From assembly GCA_028751875.1 (NCBI GenBank), contig CM054159.1:10262264-10326263 (forward strand): DNA of 64,000 nt, in the 5' to 3' direction. The notes below the pieces were generated by a model. The model was not told the origin of the DNA. It ran no database searches and worked only from the letters and a program-made list of their open reading frames with translations. How positions within the stretch are numbered: the stretch's first letter is position 1; every line of letters starts with the position of its first letter. A program made the position numbers and the translations under genes. The stretch is from Rapana venosa. Taxonomy: Eukaryota; Mollusca; Gastropoda; Neogastropoda; Muricidae. Positions 24,001 through 39,000 of the stretch are shown here, piece by piece.

Positions 24001-27000
24001 TTTTTGTTCATTGATAGAATAGTTCAGAAAGGTAAGGTGCACTAAATATCCTTACTTACATATGCAGATGTGTAAGTACAATTAACATTGATGATTTATA
24101 CAAACATGAGCAGTTTTTCCAGGGTAGGGTTGGGGCAATGTGTGTGTGTATGTGTGTGTTTTGTGTGTGCATGCATTTGTGTGCTTGAAAATATGCACAT
24201 ATACATATAAATTTGTTCTTAGATAGATGGCTTGATGAAAAAAAGCAAATGCATTGCTTATTCAATGTACCATCTGGAAATAAAAATTTTACTTGACACA
24301 TACATATTCAGACAAACACACAAACTGTATCATATAACACCCATCTCCTCCTCTGTCTTAAATAATAAAAAAAATGACTTAAGAACAACACAAACAAGTA
24401 TTGTTCACATCACACACAAATCATCAAATTTATGATTTTTTTTTATACACACACGTCTGCATATATATATACACAAAATGTGCCTGGCAAACATGCACAT
24501 CTATTATCACTATTTCGTAAAGAGATGTTAAACTGAAGAAAGAACACACACACACACACACTCACACACATATCCACCCCTTCCCCCCTCTTCCCACACA
24601 CACAACTCACCCCCCCCCCCCCCCCAACCCCCAACACACACACACACACCCCTACAGACAGACTTGACCCACCCTCCAGCGGTGGAAGATTTTCCTCAGC
24701 TCTTCAGACGTGGCCTGGAAGCGTTTGGGAGCCGCGGGCCAGTCTGGGCAGGTGGGGGACATGGAGGGCAGGTTGTCGCGAAGCTTCAGCAGGTACCGTC
24801 GCTTCTGCACACACACACCCCACCCACCCACAGTTCCGGGGATGAAATAATCCATATCTCCCCCCACCCCCTCCCCATGGTAGCTCAGTGGTCGGAGCAC
24901 TCGCTTTCCCCCAGCCAAGTTAAGCAGCATCGAGCGTGGTTACCAAGTGGATGGGTGACCGTTTGCGCGCCTTGGCTTCAGTACAGTTCCCCCAGCTGTA
25001 AATGGGTACCTGCCGTCTTTAGGGTCAGGGAAGGTAAAGCAGCGAGGGAGAGGAGATGGGCGCCGCCCTCAATATGCTGGCCCTAGAGAAGTGAGGTCTC
25101 TGATGCCTCGCTCCCCTACGGCCTTAATATAGGTTATGGGACTCCTTTACCTTTACCCCCCCTGTTCCTTGGTCAGAGCTCCAAGGTTCAACAAAACTTT
25201 AAGTTTTTTTGCGTATGCGACCATTTTTGCCCACCATTAAGGTAGCTGCATTGTGACTTCGGGGATGATGTCTAACTAAACACGACACTAGTGTTCATTC
25301 ACACAGGGTTTTTTTTTCTCTTTCTTGTCGTCATCGTCTGTTCTTACTGACACGGATGGCCTTACTCTTTCGAAAGGCAGAACGGGTTTTAAAGTGTGCG
25401 TAAGAATGTTCTGCTTGTGTTTGCACCCAGGGCCTTGGTTTATAGTCTGTTATCTGAAGGACTGGAGTCAGTGCTGATGGGAAAAATCCTAGGGGAAAAA
25501 ATCCCACCGAACAAGCATCTTGGTAGTAGCATGAACCTGGGCTGTCGATATATCTTCAGTTTAACGTCTATTCACATTTAGTGATTTGTGACTGGGCTGT
25601 CAAGTCGCAAGTGCAACGCTCTAACCACTAGGCTATCCCACCCCTCTGTCCATCCATCCATCCATCCATTTATCAGGATGGCTACTGACAACATGACGCT
25701 AGCCCCATTAAAAAAAAAAAAAAGGAGAATAGGCAGAGAAGTAAGTTTTACTTTCTGTGTCTTTGTGCTGCTGTTCTTCTTGTTGCTGCTGGGCGTTCCC
25801 CAGCTGAACATTATGGGGGTCACCCAGAACATGCACTCTTGTCTTCCTCATCCCACATGAGAATCACTGCCAGACTAGGTACATGCACTCATTTGTGTGC
25901 ATGACTTTATTTATTTATTTTATTTTATTCTTTTACATCGAGGATAATGGAATAAGCACTTATGTGCTTTTTTATATCCAGTCCCCGTGTGTATGCGGTT
26001 TTGTAAATTCTGTCATCTGTTCCTACCGGCACACAATGGCCTACTCTTATGAAAAGCGGAACAGGATTTAACGTGCGCCCAAGATGTTCTGCATGCGTTC
26101 GCACACAGGACCTCGGTTTATAGTCTCATCCGAAGGACTTTTGGGGAGAGTGGCGTCTGCACTGATGTTAACTTCAGGGGAAAATATCCCCCTTGAACGG
26201 GAATCGAACCCAGGTCGTCAGATTGCAAGCGCAATGTTCTAACCACTAGGCTATCCCGGGAGTCCCACCCCATGACTTGTTTTTAAGTACCTCGCCATAC
26301 AGGCAGGCACATTCTGTCTTCAAAGGATTTTTTTCCCTCCTTTTTATACAAGGGAGGGGGCTACAGGAGATCATAGAACTCAGCAGACAGGAGAAAGATG
26401 GTGAATCCTGGTGGTACTGCATGTGAAGCTCCTACCAGTGTCAGCGTTGACGGGAGACAGTTGAGTTGAGTTATAGAAGGATGCAGGCTATTTTAGCTCG
26501 GAGCTTGTCATGGTTGAAGACAATTTCAGCACAGCGTTTCACAATATAACAACATTTTCTATGTAAGCTTTGGCATTTAACTTTCATCGATAATTGATAA
26601 TTTTTGGATCAGGTCCAAAATGTCTCTTTTAGCTGCACTACCTCCCCCTGTGGGGATGGATGCCAGGGGCCTGTCCAGTATAAACAGCATCCCCACCTTC
26701 TGCGCTAGGAGTTCCCTCTTTTCTATCCCTCTCTTTGTTTGTCTTGGTTCCTTTTTTTACCCCTGCCGCCTCCTTCTTGTCTATTTTCTACCTTTTTTTT
26801 GGTCCATTCTCCTGCCTTTTTTTTACAGAAAGATGTAAAGGATACCGATTCTCTCTCACGCTGAAGATGGATGTGCTAGGCCTGATTTGTTGCCCAGACG
26901 CTTTACAGGCAATGCAACGCAATTTTGCTCACATCATTCTTTTCTCTCATTCACTTTACAACAGTCAGATGTGTCTGGGAAAAATAGTGGTATGTTTTTT

Positions 27001-30000
27001 CCCCCCAGATCCTCGATTTTTACTCAACATCACAGACAACAATAGTTACTGTCTGAGTCTTCTTCAATTTAATGTCTGTTCACTCTCAGTGATATTACAC
27101 TGTCTGAGTGTTTGATAAAGAAGAGGTTGCACTGCTTATTCAGTATCACGGCTGTGCAGTCTAATCCATGACACCCATTGCACACATTGTCCACTGCAGG
27201 ATCTGTTGGTACTGTTCCTGACCAATGTCCACTGCTCACACTCTCCTTCATGAGACCCTCACTCTGCACTAACTCACCACAAACAACGATAAATCAGGTT
27301 CGTTCTGAGACACCCTCCAAGACAAGACCTTCCAAGACAAGATCCACAATGCTGCACCTCTGTGAGGCCCCCCACCAGAAGGCCCTGCAATGCTGCTGGG
27401 TCACTTTAGTGATTCAGCATGGCTCACACACTGATCAAACATAAGCAAGATATTACATGCTAAGCCTCCCACCCTTAGAAGAAAGGCGTTCCCATAACCT
27501 ATGTGGTCATTTGGGAGTGAGATGTACAGACCTCAGCTTCTCCAGGGGCCAGCATATTGAGGGCGGCATCCATCTCCTCTCCCTCGCTGCTTTACCTTCC
27601 CTAATCCTAAAGAGGACAGGTACCCATTGACAGCTGGGTGAACTGGTGGACTGTAGAGAAGCTAAGGCGCAAGAAAAGTCACCCACCCAAGAGGTAAATA
27701 AGCTCAATATCTTGGCTTGGGGAGAGGGAGTGCTCTGACCACTGAGCAATCCCGTCCCACCCCGACTGATGGCAATATAAAATTGTGGAGCCAGACACTA
27801 AGAGAGAAAGACACTAAACCACCGTATAGCGGATGTCACCATGTCTCTCCAGTGATACAGTCTCCTATACACTCTGGCATGAATTCATCACAGTGATGAA
27901 GCAGAGGAAAAACCAAAACAGATGCCGACGCAACAAGACCAGGACAAAAGAAGCCCTTGTGGTCTGATTACAAAAAATAAAAAAATAAAATCAATCTTAT
28001 TTTTTGTTGTTGAATTACATGACCATATACATGTTCAATACTTTACCCTCTTCCATGTACACAACAACCCCCCCCCCCCCCCTAACCCCCCCCCCCCCCC
28101 CTAACCCCCCCCCCCCCCTCCCCCCAACCCCCCCCTCTCCCAACCCCCCCCCCAACCAAACCAACAACTCACCAGCGCAGTCTTGATGAAACGAGCCACC
28201 TTGGGACCAGCGATGCGGCGAAACTTGGGCTTGTAGACTTTTCGCACCTGCCAACCGTGGAAATACTTGACGATGACACCTTGCGCCCACAACTCTTGTT
28301 TCTCACGCTTCATGCGAGCCAACAGATGGCGTGCCTGCATGCGGCCAGCACCAACACCAAACCAAAGTCACATCTAGGGTCAAGGCGAGGCAAAGGTCAA
28401 GCAAGCACAAGGTCAAGGACAGATTACTCTACTACTGGGGGTCTGCGTTTGCATGCTCGCGCTGTGCCATGGTCCTTTCTGTTGGTTGAATTCCACAGGG
28501 TTTGAGGATTAATTTAGTCTGATTTGCAGTTGGACTTGACAGTTAATGTTACTTTAACTTTTTTTTTCTTTAATCATACTTACAACAACAGTTCTTTCTT
28601 AAAATTCACCAGCCATAACTCCTGATGCATACAGAAAAAGAATTCTGTGGTTTTAAAATAAAATTGTTATCATTATCTCTTTTTTAATTTAAAAAAAATC
28701 TGTGTTTTTTTGTTTTCTTTTTTTTTTAAAATGAAGTTTTATAAGTTTCTTCAGTGACTGTACTTTAGATGGCTGGAATTTTTTTTCCCTTACAGCTGTG
28801 TGAGTGAACAAAATGATAAAAAGGAGCCAGTAAAATAAAATAGCTGACAAATATATAAATATATATCTCAGATAAAACAAAACCAAAAATATGGTACTCA
28901 TTTAGAAAAGTCGCTATAAGCAGCAGAAATGACTCGAGTTCACCAATGGTGAGATTTTTGCATAGGCAACTGTTTTTTTTCCACAACTGAGGAAGTCGTG
29001 TTCAGACTTCGCATATAGTAGAGTATATTTTTATTTTATTTTTTATTTTTGTTAATCTTTTTTTCATTCACTTCATAATTTTCTTTCTTTGAAAAAAAAT
29101 GAAAAGGACAATGGCACAAGACGGGAAAACAAAGCCCAGTCTAATCTACAGATGCATAAATATCTGCTTCCCACTGGCAAATCATAAAGCCCTGGTAATA
29201 GCCACTTTCTATCTATAAGTGAAAATAACTCTCACTCTCAGCTAACGAACAAGCATGCTGGCTATTTATCGTACATGCAATCTACTGATGAAGTGGATCT
29301 GTAACCGTTTGCTAATACATTTAGGTAAACGCACACACAGCGAAAATGAAAACAAAAGGTGACAGCTGTATAATTTGCATTGATGACAAATTGAGAGAAA
29401 GACTAGTGTAAAACTACATGTTTAAGTAGTTTTATGCATCAACTTAAAGTATTCATACACAAAATTAATATTTCATCGTGAAGTTTCGCTTTCTCATATT
29501 AATGTGTGTGTGTGTGTGCGCGCGTGCACGCTTTATAACACTTAACATTACAAACATAAACTACATCTTATGTGTGTTACTAATAACAGCCTCATATATT
29601 CCTGATTACATGGCAACCTCATGATTCATCTCTATAATAACAACATCACACACACACACAGACTTCAGATGACCTTACAACTTTTGTTCCTGGCTAATGA
29701 TATCAATGCTTCTAATAAACTCAAGGCTGTTATATAATCATTCCCCCCCCCCCCCTTCTTCATTTTAAAGCTAAGACATCACAGAAACCCTAACTCTATA
29801 CTCTAAATTGCATAATCAAGATCTGCTGTAACTCACAATATTCCAGCTATGATCGGATGAAATTCTGATTCTCAAGCTTTGTTGAAATACACCTACACTG
29901 CTCTGCCATTAACTGCTGATGTTAAGCTAAGCCTCTAGTTCACTCAGGACTCTTGCAAGCACAAGACAGTTAAGGTCTACTTCTATGCCACAAATGACAG

Positions 30001-31898
30001 GGATGTAAACATGAATATAATGCATAACTGAAAAACAAAAGGAATCTAAGAGACATCAATGTACTTGGAAATTAAACTACAACAATAAGGAATGGCCATA
30101 TCGAAATATATATAAAAAAAGAAGAAGATACTGATGTGCTTGGAAACTAAACTACCACCATGAAGACTATGAGAATGACAACATATATATATCAAGAGAT
30201 GGCATAATGTGACAATATGTAATATATACATGTGACAAATGTATGAGAACAGATGACATATATATACGACAGTAGGTGAGGGGTTTGACAACAGATGGCA
30301 TATGCCAAGGGATGAAACATAATGGATAGAATTATACATAACTATGATGTAAATCAGTCATCTATTCAACTCCAGCCATAACTTACAATTTCCTATTTGG
30401 AAAGACAGCATGTATTTCGATATAACAGACAAAGTCTAGGACACTTATCATCATATACTGTACATATCGAATATCTAAATTTTCTATGGTTAATCAAAAT
30501 TTGAAACATGCGCACAGGGCTCACAATTAAGTTTTGATAAAAGTTACTTGCTGTGGATTCAATGAAATTTCAATCTATGAATGTATTTAAAATGGATAAG
30601 ATAACACTACAACAAAAAAAAGAAGAGATTTCTGTTGTTGGTGAGTTCGTTAAACATTGTTATGTGAGTGATCATGTGACCAAATGTTAAACAAAAATGT
30701 AAACAAAGATAAGATAAAAGTGGTTAAAGAAAATCAACAATGCATTAAAAAACAAAAAAACCCCAAAAGCCCCCAAAACCCCATGCCAGCAAACGCAAGA
30801 TGCAACTCCATGCCTACATGCAAAAAGAAACGTGTTGGTGCTGGTTTTCTTTACACACCCAGTAATCCACACACATTCTCACTCAATCACAACCAACAAC
30901 TATCCATACAAACTGTCATTCATTATCAAACTCTCCTGAAAACCAAACACAAGTAAATGCACCAAGAAAGAGAAAGAGAGAGGGTAAAGAATATTCAAAC
31001 ATAAGACAAGAGTTTTCAGGGGCATCAACAACTCATCACAAGACGTTCAACTCCTGTCTAAAAAGGTAAAAAGTAACCAAACACAAACAAACAAACCGTC
31101 ATTCTGTAATCAACACACAACCCATCATTCTCCATGCCAAAATGCAGTTGTATCAACCAACTTTTTCAAACCAAAAAATCCCCCCCCCCCCCTTCCCTCC
31201 CAAAATGTAGCACCACGATATACTTTCAATTTGCACGAGAAAACATTCAACCATCTGTCAAGAAAAGAAAGAAGTTGGTTAAATCCATCATCAAATGCAC
31301 CAACAAACAACAAATGCTTGTCATCATGGCTATGTACACAACGGCTGGCTACACAGTTGGCACACCTAACAGAACCCCGACCAATCTTGTGTGTTAAACG
31401 CCACAACACGTACCATGCAACACACCCTACGAGTGGCGGTAAAACTGGAAGGGTTCGGGTCACAAAGTGGACACGTACACACACGGACTGGAGGGGGTGC
31501 AGGTGGGGGGGGGGGGGGGGGGTTGTTGTTGTGGGAAGACCATGGATAGGATTGGAAAGCAGGGAAAGGTGAATATTGTGCAGAAAGATGGTTTATTATT
31601 ATTATGATCTGGGGAAAAGTCTGGTGGGAATCTGGGGAGGATAGAGTACTGCAGGTGGTAGTTACATGAATCCATGTTGAATATGTCATTATATATAATA
31701 TAATATATGTATGTGTGTATATATATATATATAATATATATATATATAATATATATATATATATAATATATGTGTGTGTATATATATATATAATAATATA
31801 TATATATGTATGTATATATATATATATATGTGTGTATATAATATATATATATATATTGTATATATATATATAATAGTGTGTGTATATATATATATATA

Positions 31899-31931
<33 letters not shown>

Positions 31932-33951
31932 TTGTACTCATCTACTGATTTGTGGTTATATCCCAGACAGCAAATCAGCTATCCTATTCGACTAGACTAA
32001 AATCAATCAGTTTTACACTGGTCCATGCTGGTAAGTTTCACTTGCACAAAATGCAAACAACAGACAGACAATGCTGTACAAAAAAACAAGCTGAGGCGGT
32101 TCAGACAGAACCAAACGCTTTACAAATCAAACACTACAGGAAAGGAGAAGGCAATGTATATTTCATACACATGATTGAACATGGGAAAACTATGTGAGCT
32201 CAGTAGGCAACTACGAATAAATTCTTAACACTGGGTGTGTGGAAGATATGGAAGCTGGAAGCACAATAATAAAAAACATATCTATGTTATGACAACAACG
32301 ATTAACATAAAAGACTGTTAAAACAAACTGCTAGCAGCTGCAAATAGATAATTATGTTATCTGGAAAAAAAAGAACAGAGCACGCGAAGTGAAATCAAAT
32401 GTAGTAAGTGCCCTTCATAAAAAACAAAGGGAAAATGTTAACGCACTCTGGAAACCAAAACTTTTTATTAATCAAACAAATTGTTATTAGAATGGTTAAA
32501 AACAGAAATTAAGACACCCACACTATCATGAAACTATAACCAGAAGAGACCCAAGTACAACCAGTTTAAAACTTTGGTGATCTAAAAACTTCAGTGTATT
32601 GTTAAACGAAGAAAATAAAAACAAAACAGTAATTTATGTAAAAAATCTTTTCAAGAAAAAAAAGAGAAGAAAATTGCATTCCGGTAAAAAGACATAAACA
32701 AGCACCAAAAGTCTAAAAAATGAAAACTACCGCGCTACATGGACAAACAAGAAGATTAACTCTGGTTATACTGAGATAGATCTCCAGTGACACCAAAAAA
32801 ACAAAATTAAAAAAAAAAGTCACACTAGAGACAGACAAATCTTGGATATGATACAGAGCCAGAGTTTGGAAACAACGCAATAATAATAATAATGATAATA
32901 ATAATAATGATGATGATACTGTTAATTGCAAGAAGACGTGGATGCAGAGGAAAGGGGGGGAAGCACACCTGCAAAGCACGCGCGTATTTCTGAATGACGA
33001 TGGCCGCCAGATCTCTCCGCTTCATCTCCTTCAGCTCCGCCAGCAGAACACGAGCCTACGGGCAGTAACACAACATGGCGTCAGCCTTCTCACTCCTTCA
33101 TCGACGCCACCTCTCTGCACTACTTTTTTATTTTATTTTAAATATTAAATATTTTAAATTTTATTTACATGTATCAGTTCTCCCCATTTGACTCTCTGAG
33201 ACTCACTATCTCTATCTTACATCTTATACAAATCAATTCTATGTATTCCACTATTTTCAACCTTTATGTACTATCAATGCTACTCAATTCAGTATGATTT
33301 TCTGTGTCAAACTCTGATATCAGCTTACTCATTTTATTAAAAAATGTACTCTTTCTCACAAACTGTAACTTATTCCTTAATTTTTAGGTCCTCTGTTTGA
33401 CTAATACTCAATGATCAATTTTTTTCTGCAACCGTGACAAACTTATCTCTAACCCTTAATACTTTTAATGTTCACACATCGCAAGTAGTTACATTATACA
33501 TTTCCTTCTTTCTTAGCAACTAGAAATTAAGTATTTCAGTGCACTGAATTCTTTTCTTTTTTACCAGTCATAAAACACTCACGCTATCCACACAACAGTT
33601 CTTTATCACAATTTCTAGTTTTTCTTTTGGATTTTGTTCTTTCACGCTGAGTTTTTCTTACAAATACACAGTCATATATTCTATAAATCAAGCTCTTTGC
33701 TACCAACTAAGACGTATATGTACATGTTTCAGAATGCTCTAAATACGAACTGCCTCAACTGCTAACTTACATTCATCATGACCAAAATTTTTTTGGGGGG
33801 TACCAACATCAAATTAATATCAAGCAGGTAGCATACACATTTTTCATTCAAAACCATTTTGAAAAGTCTTATGATAAAGACATCTAATGAAATCATCAAA
33901 CTCTCTCTCTTGCTCTAACCTCACACACACACACCACGAGCACGCACGCAT

Positions 33952-33986
<35 letters not shown>

Positions 33987-35958
33987 CTCTCTCTCTCCCC
34001 TCTCTTGCCTGCTGTCTCTTTCTCTCTGAGGTGTGTACACACACACTTGGTATTGCCAGAAAATGCATAAACAACCATGTAAATGCACATACAAATGAAA
34101 CTGTCCCGACTATGCACACAAGTGCACATGCATGCACACGCATCAAACTGCCGGAAAATGTAACCATGCACATGAACTGCAGCCAACTCTAGCTCCTCAA
34201 AAACACTATCAACCCTGGTCATGGCTTGTCTAGTTAAAACAAACCAAACCCCACTCTAACCCTTCTTCATACCGGTGCTGAGCAGTTTACAGAACTACTG
34301 GAGGCCCATCTCCTGTATGTTTTGCCAATATTTCAATATCTGCTGAACTAAAAACTACTTAAAACATTACTCACACGCTCTAAAATGTCTGGGCAGTTAT
34401 GCCACCTAAAGCACCTGAAGCAACTGAGTATTAAAAACAAAATCTACTTGTGCATATATAAAAAACAGTGGCAGTCTATTTTCTTCAACAATGTAACAAA
34501 GCCCCTTTACCTAGCATTCTGTCCCCCCCCCCCCCCCCCCCCCCCCCTATTTTTGCACGTCTGCCAGATTTCAGCAATAAGTCACTCACAAACATGCAAT
34601 CTATAATTATGCCAGAAATTGGACTTCATCCAGCCAAAGACATCAATAATGCAGACAATGCACGGCGCTGCATATACACGAAGTCATTCCACAAACAACA
34701 TCCACAATATATATAATACTTGCTTTGGTCCCCCTCTCAATGTGCTAAGAAACGCTCTACACACAGACAACACGTTTTAGATACTGTATTTTCCAGAAAC
34801 GGTGGTGAACACTCGCTGGTGAATGAAACGATTTGATATTTAGCACCACAACAATGTCCACATCAATTCAGAATTTTATACCCTGTGGTCTGCTGGTTTT
34901 TGTACTCATTTGAAGCCTAAATGCAGTTTATAAATGCATTTTTATCTGACTGGAAAAAAAAATCTATAATTCCGGTGATGTGACTTGTATGGGAGTGCTC
35001 TTTATAAACGGGAAAATACAGTACTGTAAACCAAATACATCTGAAAACAAAAATCAACATGCTTCACAAAAAAAAAAAAAAAAAAAAGCCAACTCAACTC
35101 TGAAATTTCAAGCAGTTATCCGACTGTCTATAAACCATAAACATAGTTAACATCCTTGAACAGCTGCTACTAAACTGTTGTCTCAGCATCCTACATCTAC
35201 TGGCCGAGTTTTGCAATGATCATCAACTGACTTTACAACCAGCATAAAGTAAGCTGAAGAATCAAATGAACGGTCACTGAGCCACCCCTGAAGGGGTATT
35301 TCTATGGACTGAACATACCCAGGATGTACCATATCATAACAGGTTCTTTGGCTAGTACAAACCTGGTCACTTGGAATCTCAACAAGTTTTCATTTTTTTG
35401 GTCTTTCTAGTTCAGTTTCACCTTTCTTTGTATGTATGCCACTGACAGCTTAGCCTAAGCATGAAGTGAAGTTCTCTGTAAATATAGTGGACATAGGCGA
35501 TCTGGCAATCTCTGGTAATATCTCTCTCTCTCACACACACACATCCTTTAATCATCCTCTTCACTTTAATCACTGAAGTTGTTCAACATCAATCGTCTCT
35601 CTTTTCTAGTCACTTTCTGTTCCCTAAGAATCAGCTTTTTTCTTCTCTCTTCCATCAACTAGGTCTGTCACACAGGCTGACCAACTGAGGAATGGCTTCT
35701 TCGTTGCTCCACCTCCTCCTGTTCCTTCTCTCCTTCATCCAATCGACATTTGTGTGATGACAAAGCCAAAAGACTTGCTAAGCTGTGCTGTTTATTTAAT
35801 AATAATAATAATACAAAATGGAATTTATATAGCGCTGTATCTTGCACAGACAAATCAAAGCGCTTCAGTGGTGACCACACATACTGTCTTTCAAATTTCA
35901 GAGATCTCAATGCTTATGATTCCCTTCTAAGCTAGCTCTGGGCTGAGGAATAGCCCCC

Positions 35959-36004
<46 letters not shown>

Positions 36005-39000
36005 ATCCCCAAACAAAAACTGGAAGCAACAAAATAGAGTGATGATGGCAGTGGCACACAATGAGTTCGACAAGGATGGACAGACTGTAGTCAGCAGCAC
36101 TGCAGCCTATGTCCACACACACACACACACAGATCAATGCAGACAGAATGCACTGTCATTCATTGCAGAACTTTCAATGCCAACCAGTGCACACCAAGTA
36201 CTCAGATCTGCCTACCGCATCCCCTTCATTCCATTCTATATTGTTTACAGCCCTACCGACCACGATAGCCATATCAGGGCTGTCACCTCATTCAGTTTCA
36301 GTGGCTCCAGTAACTCCCCGTGGTGTTAACATTAGTATTTTTAACAGTCCCAAACATGAAACTTTGGCAATTTTGAGGACAACTTTTGTAGCAGCAATAT
36401 GAATTTCTGTTTTCTTTACACCCCACCCCAAAAAAAAAAAAAAAAAGAGTCACCCCCTACCCTTTTCCATACATGCAGACATACACATGGGTCAACGTGG
36501 TTTTCACCCATGTCTGTTTAGAGAATTGAACTAGTCTTGATGAAACTAGAATACACGTGTTGCCATTGAGGTCATGAGCGTGAGAGTGGTCCAACTTGAT
36601 TGCAAAGCGAGGCGCCTCCTTACCGGATTTTCCAACAAGAATCAAATGAACTGCCACTGAAGGGGTATTTCTATGGACTGTGAACATACCCAGGATGTAT
36701 CATATTGGTGTCCTTGAGAAAGGGTTATTTTCTTCCTACCAAAATTTAAAAAAAAAATTCATCGCACTTTTTCTCTTTCTCTCTACCATGAGAACACTTT
36801 CAGTCCGCTATGATGAAAAATGCCTCTGTGTTCATGCAATTTTGGCCAATCAGATTCATCCTTCTTTATCACTGCAGACTGCCATACTGCATACGGCACC
36901 AGTTTTGTCTCGCTCCAAGCCTCTGTGGCTCAGCAGAAGCCTCCCTGCCTCTGAAAACGCTGTCTTCCTTCCGCACATTGCAAACCTGTACTTTACCCTT
37001 TTATATCCCCACAGTTGTTAAATATCCATTGTATGTTCGTTTTCATAGAGAAATTCTGTACAAACAGAGGGCAATGCAGCGAGGTAGGCAGCTCTGAGTA
37101 CTTTACACTTTTTGGGCCATGAACGAAAATATGCTGATACAACGATGCACACATACATGAACATCAACATGCACACTTCCCGAAAGAATGAACCAAAATA
37201 AAAGTAACTACATGCAACATATGTATATATAGTATATTGTTAACATTTCATTCCAGTTTCTGTTTTCTGATGAGCTATAGGTCTCTTTAATGTATTTCTT
37301 AGCTAGTTAATATATTGTGCTTGTCTTGACGGTCGCCGTTTGTCACACTGTAGGCTACTTCATGTGCATGCCTGGCTGTTGGTTATGTTTTTTTTGTTAG
37401 TTATGTTATTGCTAGTGCCTTTTCTCTGAGTGTACTGTTAATTGCCCTGCTAGTGTGTGCCCGGACGCAAGTGTGTGCCTCTACAGTGTGATAGGTATCT
37501 CTTGTAAATTTATTTGCGCTTTAGAAATGCTCATTATCATTGTTGTTGTTGTTGTTGTTATTATGTGCTGTGTTTGCATGTGTATAAATGCGCATGGTAT
37601 GAAAGCGCATTGAGTCATTGCTTTGAGAAATGTGCTATATAAATGCTATTCATTATTATTATTATTATAGGTATTACAAATTCTAAAAGAAGGATGAAGC
37701 GTAGGAAAAAAACCAAACCGTTAATCTTTCATGAGTGGATATATGAAGGGCATGTACTAATCAAAGTTTTGGATGTGAAATGGTCTGAATTTGATCAAGA
37801 CAGATGTCTGGTGATGGATGTGAAATGCTCTGGATTTTATCCAGACAGAAATCTGATGGTGGCATCAAAGAATCTAAAACGATTTCCATGAAGTGTATCC
37901 ATACTGTGCCTCTGAACTCAGTTTGCGGGACATGATGTCATCATGTCCAGAGGATTCTTTGAAAAAACCATGTGCCCATAAACGTATGACAAACAATATG
38001 TACACTACATCCAGTATTATTTCATGATGATGATGGTCTACACTAAGATAAACCATACCCGACTTGAAAAATCCTCCTCCATGTTTAAAAAATCAACCCA
38101 CAAACCATGCAAAAAATCCCCCCCACCCCCCAAAAAAAACGAACAACAAATCACAAACTTTAGCTGAAGTGTGTTAGATACAACAAATAATGTAACATGT
38201 CAGGATCTGGTCTTCCAAAAAAATCGGTTAGTGACATCATTCTCCAAGCAATCTGGGTGTTTGTTCAGGGCCAACAGGGCTGGCTGACTGACTGACAGAC
38301 AGACAGCTCTTCACATTCTTTTTTGTTTTTTCATTTTTTTGTACAGAACGATCAAAGCAGGACAGCATCAGCAAACCCAAAAGTTGTACACCAACAGCAA
38401 ATGTGGGCCCAAACCAACGAAATCCATCTAACATCGACAAGCAGAATCCGATACCTTGTATCCCCGGAAATAACTGCTAATGGTGGTCACGGCCAGACGC
38501 TGTCTTTTGGCTAGCTTCAGCTGAGCTAACAACACGCGGGCCTACAACACAAGCAGCGCAGAGTGACTCCATGCAATATATATATATATATATATATGCT
38601 CAGGGCTGTCCTGTATGTGGCAGGACACTGCAGTCAGTACCTGTCATTACCACACTGCACACACTGATATCTGTCACACCAGACTAGATATGGAATAGAC
38701 CGTGGGGATAAATACTGATTCAGGGTAGCAGCCAACGAGGTCTCGTGGCGTAATTTCTGTATGAAATGCCATAATTCGATAATCTGTGTATTCACTGCTT
38801 CATGTTTTATAGCTGCTGCAGATTCCACAGACAGACTTGTCAAACTCCAGCATTATCAAAATTATCCTAGCAACATAGCCCATCTATCCTAGTTAAGGTA
38901 TACAACACTGGTATCATCTGGGTGTGTGTTCACTGGACATCTGTGGCTCTGAATGATTTTCAGTATATAGTTTATGACTCATTGTCCTGCTGCTGTTTGT

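Noticed and set aside
28066..28150. Interstitial telomere (CCCTAA-like)
   Set aside because: Only two CTAACCC junctions between long C runs, with no regular hexamer period.
31684..31935. Promoter or origin suggested by TATA-rich stretch
   Set aside because: Plain (TA)n microsatellite deep in an intron, with no other promoter element visible.
36680..37097. Plus-strand ORFs of about 110 residues as a nested gene
   Set aside because: No family resemblance, no splice or start context, and the sequence includes a repeated block also seen at 35255-35340.
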